Source: Achromobacter animicus (GTDB lineage Bacteria > Pseudomonadota > Gammaproteobacteria > Burkholderiales > Burkholderiaceae_B). From it: 64,000 nt of DNA. Of this stretch, positions 9,191 to 18,025 are shown piece after piece (the stretch's first letter is position 1; the number at the start of each line of letters is the position of its first letter). The notes under the pieces are model-generated. The model saw only the letters and a program-made list of their open reading frames with translations. It was not told where the DNA came from and made no database searches. Location of the stretch: NCBI RefSeq assembly GCF_902859585.1, contig NZ_CADIJM010000001.1, forward strand, positions 434,001 to 498,000, written 5' to 3'. The translations under genes and the position numbers were made by a program.

Positions 9191-10714
9191 TCAGCTGACG
9201 ATGCCCAGATGCCAGGGCACGAATTCATGGTTGCCCAGGCCCAGTGCTTCGCTCTTGGTCGGCGCGCCGGAGGCCGCGCGCAGGATATGGTCGAAGATGC
9301 GTTGTCCCATCTGTGCGATGTCTACCTCGCCATCGAGCACCGCGCCGCAATTGATGTCCATGTCTTCCACCAGGCGCGCATACATGCTGCTGTTGCTGGC
9401 AAGTTTGAGCGTGGGCGCGGGCTTGGAGCCGAACATCGACCCGCGGCCTGTCGTGAAGCAGATCAGGTTGGCGCCGCTGGCGATCTGGCCGGTGACGGCG
9501 ACGGGGTCGTAGCCGGGCGAATCCATGAAAACCAGGCCTGCGCGGTCGATGGGCTCGGCATATTCATACACGGCCTGCAGCGGCGTCGTGCCGCCTTTCA
9601 TGGCGGACCCCAGCGATTTCTCGAAAATGTTGGCCAGGCCGCCTTGCTGGTTGCCGTGGCCGACGACGCCGTTGAACTGCGCGTTGTGTCCGGCCGTGTA
9701 CCTTTCCCACCAGGCCAGCCGGTCCAGCAGTTTCTGGCCCACTTCCGGCGTGACGGCGCGGCGGGTCAGCAGGTATTCCACCCCGTGGATCTCCGGGGTT
9801 TCGGACAGGATCGCCGTGCCGCCGTGCCGCACCAGGATGTCCATGGCTGCACCCAGCGCAGGATTGGCCGTGATGGCGGAGTAGCCGTCCGATCCGCCGC
9901 ATTCCAGACCGATCTTGAGGTGGCTTGCCGGCACGGGGCTGCGGCGCGCGGCATCGGCCAGCGGCAGCATCTCGTTGATGGCCCGGATGCCGGCCTCGAT
10001 CGTGGCCCGGGTGCCGCCCGTGTCCTGCATCACGAGCGTACGCACCCGCGCGTCCCCGGCCAGATCCTGCGATTCGATCAGCGCCGACACCTGATTGCGT
10101 TCGCAGCCCAGCCCTACGATCAGCACGCCGGCCAGGTTCGGGTGCCGCGCGTAGCCGGCCAGCGTGCGTCGCAGGACGTCGAAATGCTCGCTGGGCGACG
10201 ACATGCCGCAACCGCTCGTCTGCGCGAACGCCACTACGCCGTCCACGTTGGGAAACGCGGCAAGGCGTTCGGGCGTGAAGTGCTGCGCGATGTGGTGGAT
10301 GACCGTCGCGGAACAGTTCACCGACGCGAGGATGCCGATGAAATTGCGCGTGCCCACCCGGCCATCCCCCCGAACGTAGCCCTGAAACGTCGCGCGTTCG
10401 GCCTCGGGCAGGATGTCGACCGGCCGCACATCGCGGCAGAAGCCCGGATCCCGCTCGAAGTCGGCGAGCGCAAGATTGTGTGCATGCACGTGCTCGCCGG
10501 CTTCGATATCGCGCGCGGCCACGCCGATGATCGCGTCGTACTTGCGCACGGGCGTGCCTGCCGGAATCCGGCAGGCCGCAATCTTGTGGCCGCCCGGCAC
10601 CTGCGCGCGTACCCGCAGGCCCAGCGCCGGGATAGGCATGCCCAAGGCCAGGGCCTCCCGGGCGACCAGCACATTGTCGTTGGCGTGCAGCCGGATCAAG
10701 GGATTGGAAGTCAC
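9191..10714 (-). CDS. UxaA/GarD-family hydroxy-acid dehydratase
   Basis: 507 residues, starting at GTG behind AAAGGCTGATCCCCG. An N-terminal SAF-type domain (about 1-95) is followed by the altronate/galactarate dehydratase core with [51 protein letters not shown] and [11 protein letters not shown]. These cytoplasmic enzymes dehydrate aldonic or aldaric acids to 2-keto-3-deoxy acids. It lacks the HTYGCG form seen in the garD gene at the start of the window, so it is a paralogue, probably for another acid. Six bases separate it from the upstream Bug gene and 25 bases from the aldolase, which supports one operon. Confidence 0.87.
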   Translation of the reverse strand: MTSNPLIRLHANDNVLVAREALALGMPIPALGLRVRAQVPGGHKIAACRIPAGTPVRKYDAIIGVAARDIEAGEHVHAHNLALADFERDPGFCRDVRPVDILPEAERATFQGYVRGDGRVGTRNFIGILASVNCSATVIHHIAQHFTPERLAAFPNVDGVVAFAQTSGCGMSSPSEHFDVLRRTLAGYARHPNLAGVLIVGLGCERNQVSALIESQDLAGDARVRTLVMQDTGGTRATIEAGIRAINEMLPLADAARRSPVPASHLKIGLECGGSDGYSAITANPALGAAMDILVRHGGTAILSETPEIHGVEYLLTRRAVTPEVGQKLLDRLAWWERYTAGHNAQFNGVVGHGNQQGGLANIFEKSLGSAMKGGTTPLQAVYEYAEPIDRAGLVFMDSPGYDPVAVTGQIASGANLICFTTGRGSMFGSKPAPTLKLASNSSMYARLVEDMDINCGAVLDGEVDIAQMGQRIFDHILRAASGAPTKSEALGLGNHEFVPWHLGIVS

Positions 10715-10720
10715 CGGGGA

Positions 10721-11743
10721 TCAGCCTTTCTGCAGCATTTCTTTCAGTTTCAGGCGCGCGATCAGCGCGGTCTCCTGCGCATAGACCGACGCCACATAAG
10801 CCTGGTAATCCGGTCCGTCCAGGTACATCACCGGCGCATCGATGCGGTCGGCCACCTGCTTGAAGGCGTCGCTCTTGACCGCAGTGCGGAAGGCCTCGCG
10901 CAGCTTGCGCTCGACGGCGGGGTCCAGGCCCTTGGGCGCGCCGATGCCGTTGGGGGCCTCGACCACGACGTCGTAGCCCAGTTCTTTCAGGGTGGGCGCC
11001 TCCTTGAAACGCGAGGCGCGCGACTCGCCCCAGGTCGCCAGAAGCCGCAGCTTGCCTGCCTCGACATGCGGCGCCCACGAGCTTGAATCCGCCAGCAGAT
11101 CGATCTGCCCGCCCAGCACATCCTGCAAAGCGGCCGCGCCGCCCTTGTAGGCAATCGCATTGAAACGCACGCCGGCTGTCATGGCGAACTCTTCCATGCC
11201 CACATGCGTCGCGCCGCCGATGCCGGCGTGGCCGTATGTCAGCTTGCCGGGATTGGCCTTTGCGTAAGCCACGACCTCCTGCAACGTCTTGAACGGCGAG
11301 CTGGCAAGCACTGCGATGCCGAAGGTCTGGCCCGACGTACGGGCCAAATAAGTCAGCTCGCTGCGCGGATCAAGCTGCAACAGTCCCAATTGCGAGAAAC
11401 GCGCCACCGAAATGGGAATCTGGCCGATGTTGTAGCCGTCGGGCTGCGCCTGCGACAGCGACTTCGTGCCGATCATGCCCGAGGCGCCCGCGCGGTTCTC
11501 CACCACGATGGACTGGCCGAGCACGCCCGACGCTACTTGGCAGAGCGCGCGCATGGACTGGTCCGCGGTGCCGCCGACGGGCCAGGGGCAGATGAAGGTG
11601 ATGGCGCGCTGCGGATAGTCCGCGGCGCGTGCCAGGCCGGGAGCCAGCAGGCCGGCCGCGCCGGCGCCAGCCATGGCGCCCAGACAGGCGGCGCCCGCCA
11701 GGAACCTGCGCCGGTCCCGGTCAGGGGTGGGGATGTGCCTCAT
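10721..11743 (-). CDS. Bug-family (TTT) solute-binding protein with Tat-type signal
   Basis: 340 residues. The N-terminus carries a twin-arginine-like signal (DRRRFLAGAACLGA) and ends near GLARA. The mature protein has the Bug layout: PQRAITFICPWPVGGTADQ, VVENRAGASGMIGT, YGHAGIGGATHVG, and YKGGAAALQDVLGGQ. It probably presents a sugar acid or similar carboxylate to a TTT membrane component encoded elsewhere. It is the first gene of the unit with the dehydratase and aldolase, and is divergent from a LysR gene that likely controls it. Confidence 0.88.
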   Translation of the reverse strand: MRHIPTPDRDRRRFLAGAACLGAMAGAGAAGLLAPGLARAADYPQRAITFICPWPVGGTADQSMRALCQVASGVLGQSIVVENRAGASGMIGTKSLSQAQPDGYNIGQIPISVARFSQLGLLQLDPRSELTYLARTSGQTFGIAVLASSPFKTLQEVVAYAKANPGKLTYGHAGIGGATHVGMEEFAMTAGVRFNAIAYKGGAAALQDVLGGQIDLLADSSSWAPHVEAGKLRLLATWGESRASRFKEAPTLKELGYDVVVEAPNGIGAPKGLDPAVERKLREAFRTAVKSDAFKQVADRIDAPVMYLDGPDYQAYVASVYAQETALIARLKLKEMLQKG

Positions 11744-11885
11744 GGTTTGTCTCCGATGTGATTATTTTTGTGAGCACCCTCAAGGCTACAAGGCCGCCCG
11801 GATCTATTCTCGTGAGCTTATATATAACTATCCAATAGAATTGCCGCATCGATAGATAACAAGTCTGATATGTAAGGACGTTGGT
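11744..11885. promoter_or_regulatory. Divergent promoter/operator between Bug and LysR genes
   Basis: 142 non-coding bases, far richer in A+T than the surroundings. They contain the palindrome TTATATATAA (11818-11827), the dyad CTAT-CCA-ATAG (11828-11838) and a CTATC/GATAG pair (11828-11832 and 11851-11855). This arrangement is typical of a LysR regulator site shared by two divergent units. The exact operator cannot be fixed by eye. Confidence 0.5.
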
Positions 11886-12845
11886 ATGGCGCACCTGGAC
11901 CGCGTGTTCCGCTCAAACCTGAAGCTGCGTCACCTCCAATTGGTGGTGGCGCTGGACGAGTTCCGGCATTTGGGGCGCACGGCCGAGTTCATGGCGGTCA
12001 GCCAGCCGGCGGTGTCGCGCATGCTGTCGGAGGTGGAGTCCATGCTGGGTCTCGCGCTGTTTGCGCGGTCCGTGCGCGGCACGGAGCCCACCGACGCGGG
12101 CGCTGCAGTGGTGCGCTTTGCGCGCGGCGTGCTGGCGCAGTACGCGCGCACGCGTGATGAGATCGACGCCGCCGCAAGCGGCGCGGCCGGCAAGACGCGG
12201 GTGGGGGCGATGGCGGTCGCGTTGCCGGTGCTGCTGGCGCGGGCCGTGCATGCCTTGAAGCTGCGGTCGGCGCGCGCAACCGTCCTGATCGAAGAGGGCG
12301 ACCTGACCCATCTGCTGCCCAAATTGCGGCTGGGCGAACTGGATCTGTTCGTGGGAAGGCTGGAGCCAGGCTACGCCGCGCCCGATCTGCATGCCGAAGC
12401 GTTGTTCGAAGAGCCGATGGTAGTGGTGGCGGCGCCCGGCAGCGACGTGGCAGGCCGCAGCGCACCGGGGTGGGCGGATCTGGCGGCGTTGCCTTGCGTG
12501 ATGCCGCCACCGTGGGCGTCATTGCGGGTAAAGCTGGAGCAGCAGTTCCATCATCGCGGCCTGCAACCGTCGTCCGATCTGATGGAAACGTCGTCCTACC
12601 TGTCTACGCTGACTTTCATTCGTGAGCGCAATGCGGTGGGATTTCTGGCGAAGTCGGCCGCCCGCAGTTTCGAGCGCCAGGGCCTGTGCCGGATCCTGGA
12701 CGTGCCGTTGGACTTGGCGTTGCCGCCGGTCGGCATCATCACCTTGCGTGAAGCCCGGTTGCCTGCGGCCAGCGCGCACCTCATCGAATGCCTGAAGGGC
12801 GAGGCAACGGCGCTGATGGCTGATGCGGCAAACGGCGCCGGTTAG
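11886..12845 (+). CDS. LysR-family transcriptional regulator
   Basis: 319 residues. The N-terminal winged helix-turn-helix (about 12-75) carries LRHLQLVVALDEFRHLGRTA and VSQPAVSRMLSEVE, followed by a periplasmic-binding-like effector domain of the LysR type. The start has AAGGACGTTGGT in front. It probably regulates the divergent Bug-dehydratase-aldolase unit in response to the substrate or an intermediate, by analogy with other LysR genes so placed. The stop codon lies inside the loop of a terminator-like hairpin. Confidence 0.88.
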   Translation: MAHLDRVFRSNLKLRHLQLVVALDEFRHLGRTAEFMAVSQPAVSRMLSEVESMLGLALFARSVRGTEPTDAGAAVVRFARGVLAQYARTRDEIDAAASGAAGKTRVGAMAVALPVLLARAVHALKLRSARATVLIEEGDLTHLLPKLRLGELDLFVGRLEPGYAAPDLHAEALFEEPMVVVAAPGSDVAGRSAPGWADLAALPCVMPPPWASLRVKLEQQFHHRGLQPSSDLMETSSYLSTLTFIRERNAVGFLAKSAARSFERQGLCRILDVPLDLALPPVGIITLREARLPAASAHLIECLKGEATALMADAANGAG

Positions 12846-12857
12846 GCCGGCGCCGTT
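12831..12857. terminator. Hairpin overlapping the LysR stop codon
   Basis: Perfect 11-base inverted repeat (12831-12841 and 12847-12857) with a 5-base loop holding the TAG stop. It lies between two converging genes and may terminate both; no clear T tract follows. Confidence 0.5.
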
Positions 12858-12870
12858 CCCGCGATGGGCT

Positions 12871-13872
12871 TTACTTCGCGGCGGTGGTCTGGGCTGCGGC
12901 GGGCGCCAGCGCCTGCAGGAGCAGCTTGGCGTTGGCCTGCAGGTCGGCAACGGGATCGGCCCCGTCGGTGGCCAGCACGACGGCCTTGGCGCCGCCGGCT
13001 TCGATGGCCTGGCGCAGTTCCGGCGTGGGCTCGCGGTGCAGCAGCGCGGCGGCCGCGCCGTTGTCCTTGAGAGTGGCGGTCAGCGCCGCCAGCGTCTCAG
13101 GTGTCCAGTCCTTGTCGTCGCGCGCGTTCGTGTCGATCAAATCCAGATTGAACTCGGCAATCAGGTAGGGCAGGCGCTCGGATAGGCTGACGACGGCCAC
13201 GTTCTCAGCCTGAGCCAATCCGGCCTGGCTGCTGGCGTTCAATTCGACCAGCGTGCGCTTGATCTGCGCCAGGTTCTCGGCGATGCGCTTGTCGTCGGAC
13301 GGGGACAGGCGCCCCAGATCGGCGGCGACGATGTCGGCCATGCGTCCCAGGTTGACGATGCTGAGCCACGGGTAGGCGGCAAACTGTCCGCCGGGGCGCG
13401 TGTCGCTTTGCAGGGCAATGCCGTTCAGCGCACCATCGAGCGGGCGGGCGGCGTCGATTTCGACGATGCGGATGTTGGTGCGCCGCGCGTTGGCGTAGAG
13501 CGGATCGTCGGGCCAGATGGAGCGCAGGCCGACCGCGGCGTCCGCCGATGCGGCGGCCTTTTGCAGCGCAGCGCCGCCGCGCCCGCTGAAATACGACGTG
13601 AGGCGGGTGGCGGGCAGGTTGGCGGGCGCGGCGCGCTCCACACGGATGGTGCTGCCTTTGGCCAGGCTGTCGGTCAGCGCAAACACGACGGGATGCGCGG
13701 CCAGCACGGTGACGCTGCCCGTGGCGGCGGCCGTGGCTTCAGGCTGCGCGGCGCGCGCGGCGCGGCCGGATTTGGCCGCTTCCTGGGCCTGCGCCGTGAC
13801 GGCGGCGCCCAGCGCGGATGCCAATGCCACGGCCAGGGCGGCGCGGCGCAGGGTGACTGACTTCAAACTCAT
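12871..13872 (-). CDS. Degenerate ZnuA-like metal-binding protein paralogue
   Basis: 333 residues. A signal peptide (1 to about 30) and an Ala-rich linker precede a cluster A-I (ZnuA/TroA-type) fold: YPWLSIVNLGRMADIVAADL, a long helix (RIAENLAQIKRTLVELN), and a C-terminal lobe with LPYLIAEFNLDLI. The position that is normally Asp/Asn-Pro-His in metal-binding members reads AAYPWLS (165-171), and the other two His ligands are not seen; only His60 near the start of the domain remains. So it probably binds no metal in the usual way. It is the last gene of the operon, overlapping the permease gene by 4 bases. It may be an accessory or sensor subunit of the importer; that is inference. Confidence 0.75.
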   Translation of the reverse strand: MSLKSVTLRRAALAVALASALGAAVTAQAQEAAKSGRAARAAQPEATAAATGSVTVLAAHPVVFALTDSLAKGSTIRVERAAPANLPATRLTSYFSGRGGAALQKAAASADAAVGLRSIWPDDPLYANARRTNIRIVEIDAARPLDGALNGIALQSDTRPGGQFAAYPWLSIVNLGRMADIVAADLGRLSPSDDKRIAENLAQIKRTLVELNASSQAGLAQAENVAVVSLSERLPYLIAEFNLDLIDTNARDDKDWTPETLAALTATLKDNGAAAALLHREPTPELRQAIEAGGAKAVVLATDGADPVADLQANAKLLLQALAPAAAQTTAAK

Positions 13873-14774
13873 GCTGCATTTCCTTTCAGGCCGGGGACCA
13901 GGCCGCGTGCCAGGGCCGAGATCGCAAACAAAACACCCGCGACCAGAATGATGGCCGCGCCGGATGGGATCGGCAGTTCCAGCTCGATCGGCAACATGAT
14001 GCCGGCCAGTGTGCTGAACAGCGCGAACAGCACCGACATCGTGAAAAAGCCCTTGAGCGACTGCGCCAGCATCCGCGCCGCAGCCGCCGGAATCACCAGC
14101 AGGGCGCCGACCAGAATGGCGCCGATCACCTTGACCGAGGCCACCGTGACCAGCGTCACCAGGATCACGAACAGGTAGTCCATGGCCTTGACAGGCACGC
14201 CGCGCACGGCGGCCAGCTGCGGATTGAAGCTCGCCAGCATCAGCCGGTTGTAGTTGGGCAGGGCCAGCGCCAGCGCCAGGATCGCCACGCACGTCAGAAC
14301 CGACAGGTCGTTGCTGTTGACGGTAAGCACCGAGCCGAACAGCACGTTTTCCAGGATGTGGATGTTGATGCGGCCTGACAGCACGAGCAACAGGCTTGCG
14401 CCCAGCGCCAGCGACACCGACAGGAACACGCCAATCAGCGTGTCGGGCGTGAGGCGCGTGCGATTGCTGAGGAAATTGAGCAGGATGCCGAAGATGAGGC
14501 AATAGCTGAACAGGCTGCCATACGGCCCGGTGTAGGGCTCGCCCAGCAGGATGCCGATTGCGACGCCGGTCAGCGCGGCATGGCCAACGGCTTCCGAGAA
14601 GAACGCAAAGCGCTTGACCACGACCAGCGTGCCCAGGCCGCCCAACACCGGTCCGATGATCAGGCCCGCAAGCAGGGCGTTGATGACGAAGCCGAAGGCC
14701 AGCGATTCCGGCAACACGCCGGATTCCGCCGCGCTCTGAATGAGCTGGCGCAGGTTGTCGAAAAAGGCGTTCAT
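13869..14774 (-). CDS. Metal ABC transporter permease (ZnuB/TroC-type)
   Basis: 301 residues with about eight membrane segments, the inner-membrane channel of a Zn/Mn/Fe-type importer of the ABC-3 family. Typical blocks are GLGTLVVVKRFAFFSEAVGHAALTG and the late VKVIGAILVGALLVIPAAAARM, which contacts the ATPase. The ATG overlaps the ATPase stop by 4 bases (14771-14774), and its own stop overlaps the next start by 4 (13869-13872). The metal is not determined by the sequence. Confidence 0.88.
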   Translation of the reverse strand: MNAFFDNLRQLIQSAAESGVLPESLAFGFVINALLAGLIIGPVLGGLGTLVVVKRFAFFSEAVGHAALTGVAIGILLGEPYTGPYGSLFSYCLIFGILLNFLSNRTRLTPDTLIGVFLSVSLALGASLLLVLSGRINIHILENVLFGSVLTVNSNDLSVLTCVAILALALALPNYNRLMLASFNPQLAAVRGVPVKAMDYLFVILVTLVTVASVKVIGAILVGALLVIPAAAARMLAQSLKGFFTMSVLFALFSTLAGIMLPIELELPIPSGAAIILVAGVLFAISALARGLVPGLKGNAA

Positions 14775-15541
14775 GCGGCGCGCTCCTGCGGCTGATTGCC
14801 AACGCGCGGCCGGGTTGAAAAGAGCGCAAGCAGGCGGTCGGGCGTCAGCACCTGCGCGGGCGGGCCGTCGCAAAGCACCTGGCGGTTCAGGCCGGTGACG
14901 CGATCGGCCAGGCGGCCAACGGCCTCGAGGTCGTGTTCGATCCACAGCACGGTCACGCGCTGCGCGCGCCAACTGTCCAGCAGTTCTTCAAACACGCGCA
15001 CGCCGGCTTCGTCCAGCGCCGACATGGGTTCGTCCAGCACCACCATCGACGGGCTGGGCACCAGGCCCTGGGCCAGCAGCACGCGCTGGCGCTCGCCGCC
15101 CGACAGCGCGCCCATGCGGCGGTTGCGCTTGTCCTGCATGCCAACGCGTTCCAGCGCGTCGCCGATTTCTTTCGATTTCGCGCGCGACAGGCCAAGGAAC
15201 GCAGGTTTGCGCTGGCACATCGCGGCCATGAAATCGTTGACGGTCATGGGCAGGCCACGATCGAACTCAAGGGCCTGGGGGATGTAGCCGATGACGCCCG
15301 CCCGGTCGCCCGGCCACGCCACGCTGAGCTTGCCGCGATGCGGCATCTGGCCCAGCAGCGTCTTGACCAGCGAACTCTTGCCGCCGCCGTTGGGGCCGAC
15401 CAGCGCATGCACGCTGCCTGCCGCAACGGTAAAGGCGACGTCGCTGAGGATGTCGGTACGGCCGAGCGTCAGGGAGATGTGGTCGAAGGTCAGCGTGGGA
15501 CCCATTGCGCCGCCCGGGTGAGCTGTCACGGGGCCGGTCAC
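14771..15541 (-). CDS. Metal ABC transporter ATP-binding protein (ZnuC-type)
   Basis: 256 residues. Walker A GPNGGGKSS, signature LSGGERQR, Walker B MVVLDEPMSALD and the switch His in IEHD are all intact. It belongs to the metal-importer ATPase group and energises the adjacent permease. The first ATG overlaps the stop of the upstream binding-protein gene by 4 bases (15538-15541), so I took it as the start; an internal Met at residue 13 is possible. The Q-loop (IGYIPQALEFD) is normal. Confidence 0.88.
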   Translation of the reverse strand: MTGPVTAHPGGAMGPTLTFDHISLTLGRTDILSDVAFTVAAGSVHALVGPNGGGKSSLVKTLLGQMPHRGKLSVAWPGDRAGVIGYIPQALEFDRGLPMTVNDFMAAMCQRKPAFLGLSRAKSKEIGDALERVGMQDKRNRRMGALSGGERQRVLLAQGLVPSPSMVVLDEPMSALDEAGVRVFEELLDSWRAQRVTVLWIEHDLEAVGRLADRVTGLNRQVLCDGPPAQVLTPDRLLALFSTRPRVGNQPQERAA

Positions 15542-16491
15542 GCGCCGGCCTCTTCGATGGCGCGCACCACGGTGGCCAGGTTCTGCTTCATTTCTTTTTC
15601 GAACTGCTCGGGGCTGTATTCGCCATACGAGATGTGCGACAGCGCATACAGCTTCACGCCGGTCTCGCGCTGGATCGTCTCGACATACGCGGACGGGAAG
15701 TTCAGCTCGGAGAAGATCACCTTGACGTCCGCCGCGCGCAATTGCTCGATGGTGCCCTTGAGCTGCGCGGGGCTGGGCTCGATGCCGTGCGCCGGTTCCA
15801 CGACCGCAGTGACTTCCAGGCCGAACTCTCGCAAGAGGTAGTCGTAGGCGCCATGGATCGTGGCCACGCGCAGGTCCGCGTTGGGCGCTTTTGCAAGCTG
15901 GCCAAGGGCGTCGGCGCGCAGCTTGCGCAGACGCTGGCCATAGGCGCGTGCATTGGCGGTGTAGGTCTGCGCGTTGGCCGGGTCGATACGGCCCAGTTCG
16001 CGTGCAATGGTGTTGATCTGGGCGATCGAGGCGGTGATCGACAGGAACGTGTGCGGATTCACGACCTTGCCGGAATCGCCGCCGCCGCGTGCGGCCATGC
16101 CCACGGCCGCCAGCAGCGGCACCTGCGCGTTCGCTTCGATCACGGGGATCTTCGGCGTTTCGCTGGCGGCGATCATGCGGTCCGCAAAGTCGTCATGGCC
16201 GATGCCGTTGAGCACCACGACATCCAGGGTGCCGATGCGCTTGATGTCTTCGGCACGCGGCTCGTAGGCGTGCGGATTGAAGCCCACCGGAATCAGCGGC
16301 ACGACCTCGGCCTTGTCGCCCACGATGTTGGCGACGTAGCTGTAATAGGGATGCAGCGTCACGCCGATCTTCAGGCGCTTGGCCTCTTCGGCGTGGGCGG
16401 GCGCGGCGAAGGCGCCGGCCAGCAGCGCCAGCGCGGCGATCGGCGCGGCGCAGCGGCGCAGGAGCTGTGAGAAAGACGAAAAGGCAGACAT
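15538..16491 (-). CDS. Metal ABC transporter substrate-binding protein (ZnuA/TroA-type)
   Basis: 317 residues with a signal peptide ending PAHA (about 34). It is a cluster A-I periplasmic binding protein. Candidate metal ligands stand in the expected places: His74 in FNPHAYEP, His147 in NPHTFLS and His213 in IHGAYDYL, plus an acidic residue near FSELNFPS. The long His-rich loop of Gram-negative ZnuA is absent, which leaves Mn, Fe or Zn open. It should capture metal and hand it to the permease encoded next to it. A second, degenerate paralogue ends the same operon. Confidence 0.88.
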   Translation of the reverse strand: MSAFSSFSQLLRRCAAPIAALALLAGAFAAPAHAEEAKRLKIGVTLHPYYSYVANIVGDKAEVVPLIPVGFNPHAYEPRAEDIKRIGTLDVVVLNGIGHDDFADRMIAASETPKIPVIEANAQVPLLAAVGMAARGGGDSGKVVNPHTFLSITASIAQINTIARELGRIDPANAQTYTANARAYGQRLRKLRADALGQLAKAPNADLRVATIHGAYDYLLREFGLEVTAVVEPAHGIEPSPAQLKGTIEQLRAADVKVIFSELNFPSAYVETIQRETGVKLYALSHISYGEYSPEQFEKEMKQNLATVVRAIEEAGA

Positions 16492-16535
16492 AAATCCGTA
16501 GGCTCGTGTCGGAAGACGAAGGGGGAGGGGCCCGG

Positions 16536-17144
16536 TCAGGGCTTGTTCTGGCGGGTCACGCCGGCGTCGAACTGAGCGACGACCTGGCGCCAGCCCGCGG
16601 CGGCCAGCGCGGCGTCGTCGGTGGCAGCGGGCACGCGGGCCGCGGCATCGCGGGCCAGCCAGACATCGGCTTGGGCGTCCGCGCCATGGTCATGACCATG
16701 GCCGTCCTTGGCGTGGCCGTCTTCGGTGCGCAGCAGGAATGATCCGGCCAGCGCAACGTCGGCCGTCTGGCCCACGTATAGCGCCTTACCGCTCTGGCGT
16801 TGGAGCCGCCAGGCGTGTCCACCGCGCACGGCGGTGCTGTTGTCCGCCACAAACGGCGGCAGCCCCTGCGCGGCCAGTTCTTCAACCGAAGGCAGCGGCT
16901 CGCCGGCCTGCAGCGCGAAGCCGATTTCCTCGTAGGCGACGCGCAGGTCGGCGTAAATGCCTTGTTCGGCGGGCGTCAGGTCGCGCCGCGCATCGATCTG
17001 GGTGGCGGCGAGCGGCGCGCTTTCGGGCGGCGCTTCACGCAGGCCGATGTAACCTGCGGCGGCCGCGACGATGACCAGGCAGGCGCCCAGCACCGCCAGC
17101 GTCTCGTGTCCGGCGCCCGCGGGTCGGATGACTTGTGTATGCAT
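16536..17144 (-). CDS. DUF6162-like membrane-anchored His-rich protein
   Basis: 202 residues. One N-terminal membrane segment (about 17-35) anchors a periplasmic domain. A short His/Asp/Gly-rich stretch (about 142-155, DGHAKDGHGHDHGAD) is a likely low-affinity metal site. The overall form resembles DUF6162 proteins, which travel with metal importers; I assign the family with moderate confidence. It lies between the small exported protein and the ZnuA-like gene, with gaps of 18 and 44 bases. It may buffer or pass metal to the importer's binding protein (inference). Confidence 0.72.
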   Translation of the reverse strand: MHTQVIRPAGAGHETLAVLGACLVIVAAAAGYIGLREAPPESAPLAATQIDARRDLTPAEQGIYADLRVAYEEIGFALQAGEPLPSVEELAAQGLPPFVADNSTAVRGGHAWRLQRQSGKALYVGQTADVALAGSFLLRTEDGHAKDGHGHDHGADAQADVWLARDAAARVPAATDDAALAAAGWRQVVAQFDAGVTRQNKP

Positions 17145-17162
17145 GCTGCGAAGGGCCGGGGC

Positions 17163-17489
17163 TTACTGGATGTCGACGTGGTCGATTTCAACGACGTGGC
17201 CGGGGCCCGCGTCGAACAGCACGTAGAACTCGCCGTTGGGCCGCTTGAACGACATCTTGGAATCGGCATCCAGCTTGCCCGGCACGATGATCTGTTCATC
17301 GTACGAGATCACGTCCATGGTGACGCCGGCGGCGCCGCTGCCGTCGGAGAATCCGCCGGTGCACTGGATCTGTTCCTTGCCATCGGCCTTGCATTCGGCC
17401 ATGGGGTTGTGCGCCAGGGCGGTGGCGCTGGCGCTCAGCAGCGCGCCCAGCAGGGCAGCGCGAAGGCCGTTAGCGAAAATTGCATTCAT
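17163..17489 (-). CDS. Small exported protein with predicted N-terminal His
   Basis: 108 residues. The signal peptide ends TALA at residue 26, so the mature protein should start with His27 (HNPMAEC). The rest is a compact beta-rich domain with Cys33 and Cys43 positioned for a disulfide, and ends in alternating acidic and His residues (VVEIDHVDI). A free N-terminal His is a common metal ligand, as in CopC-like and NikL-like proteins, but I do not recognise the exact family. AAGGAGCATCCCG precedes the ATG, which overlaps the upstream stop by 4 bases. A metal chaperone role is inferred from the operon. Confidence 0.72.
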   Translation of the reverse strand: MNAIFANGLRAALLGALLSASATALAHNPMAECKADGKEQIQCTGGFSDGSGAAGVTMDVISYDEQIIVPGKLDADSKMSFKRPNGEFYVLFDAGPGHVVEIDHVDIQ

Positions 17490-18025
17490 CGGGATGCTCC
17501 TTGTTTCTTCAGCCACTCGACGGTGGCGGGGGAGGCCATGGCAAGCGGCCAGGCCGCCTGGTGCACCGAACCGTCCCAGCCTTCCGCGGTGACCCAGAGC
17601 TCGGCGTCCGGGGCGGTGCGCGGCGGGATCGGCACGGTGGCAAAGGCCCGGTGCGGGCTGCCAAAGAAAATCGAACCTGCGGCACGCAGGCTGCGCGGTT
17701 TGCCCACGCGCACGTAGACCGCGCGGATCTGATCCTTGCAGCCTTCGCACTGGGCCATGGTGAAGGTCTTGACCATGCCGGCGGGGTCGGACTGGGGCGG
17801 CTCGACCTTCCACTCGGCAAACTTCAACTTCCAGGGACCCACGTCCAGCTCGCCCGCGGGGCGCTGGCCCAGCCCCATCAGCCCGCGCGACAGCGCCAGG
17901 TTGTCGAAATACTTCGGGACGTAAATGATGGGCAGGATGAGCAGCAGCGCGCTCAGGTGGAAGCGCCAGCGGCGCCAGAAACTGGGTTTGGCCGCGGCGG
18001 CGTCCAGGGTGGCGGTCTTGCTCAT
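17486..18025 (-). CDS. Membrane-anchored CxxC protein of the metal operon
   Basis: 179 residues. One membrane helix (about 22-38) is followed by a periplasmic domain that contains a CEGC motif (Cys93 and Cys96) and an aromatic-rich stretch (AEGWDGSVHQAAW). No named domain was recognised. The CxxC could be redox-active or bind metal. Both ends overlap neighbours by 4 bases (18022-18025 and 17486-17489), so it is firmly part of the operon and its product is probably made in step with the PepSY protein and the small exported protein. Confidence 0.72.
   Translation of the reverse strand: MSKTATLDAAAAKPSFWRRWRFHLSALLLILPIIYVPKYFDNLALSRGLMGLGQRPAGELDVGPWKLKFAEWKVEPPQSDPAGMVKTFTMAQCEGCKDQIRAVYVRVGKPRSLRAAGSIFFGSPHRAFATVPIPPRTAPDAELWVTAEGWDGSVHQAAWPLAMASPATVEWLKKQGASR

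Noticed and set aside
13873-14829. In-frame upstream extension of the degenerate binding-protein gene, giving 652 codons
   Set aside because: It overlaps the permease gene on the same strand in another frame; the true start at 13872 opens a signal peptide and overlaps the permease stop by 4 bases.
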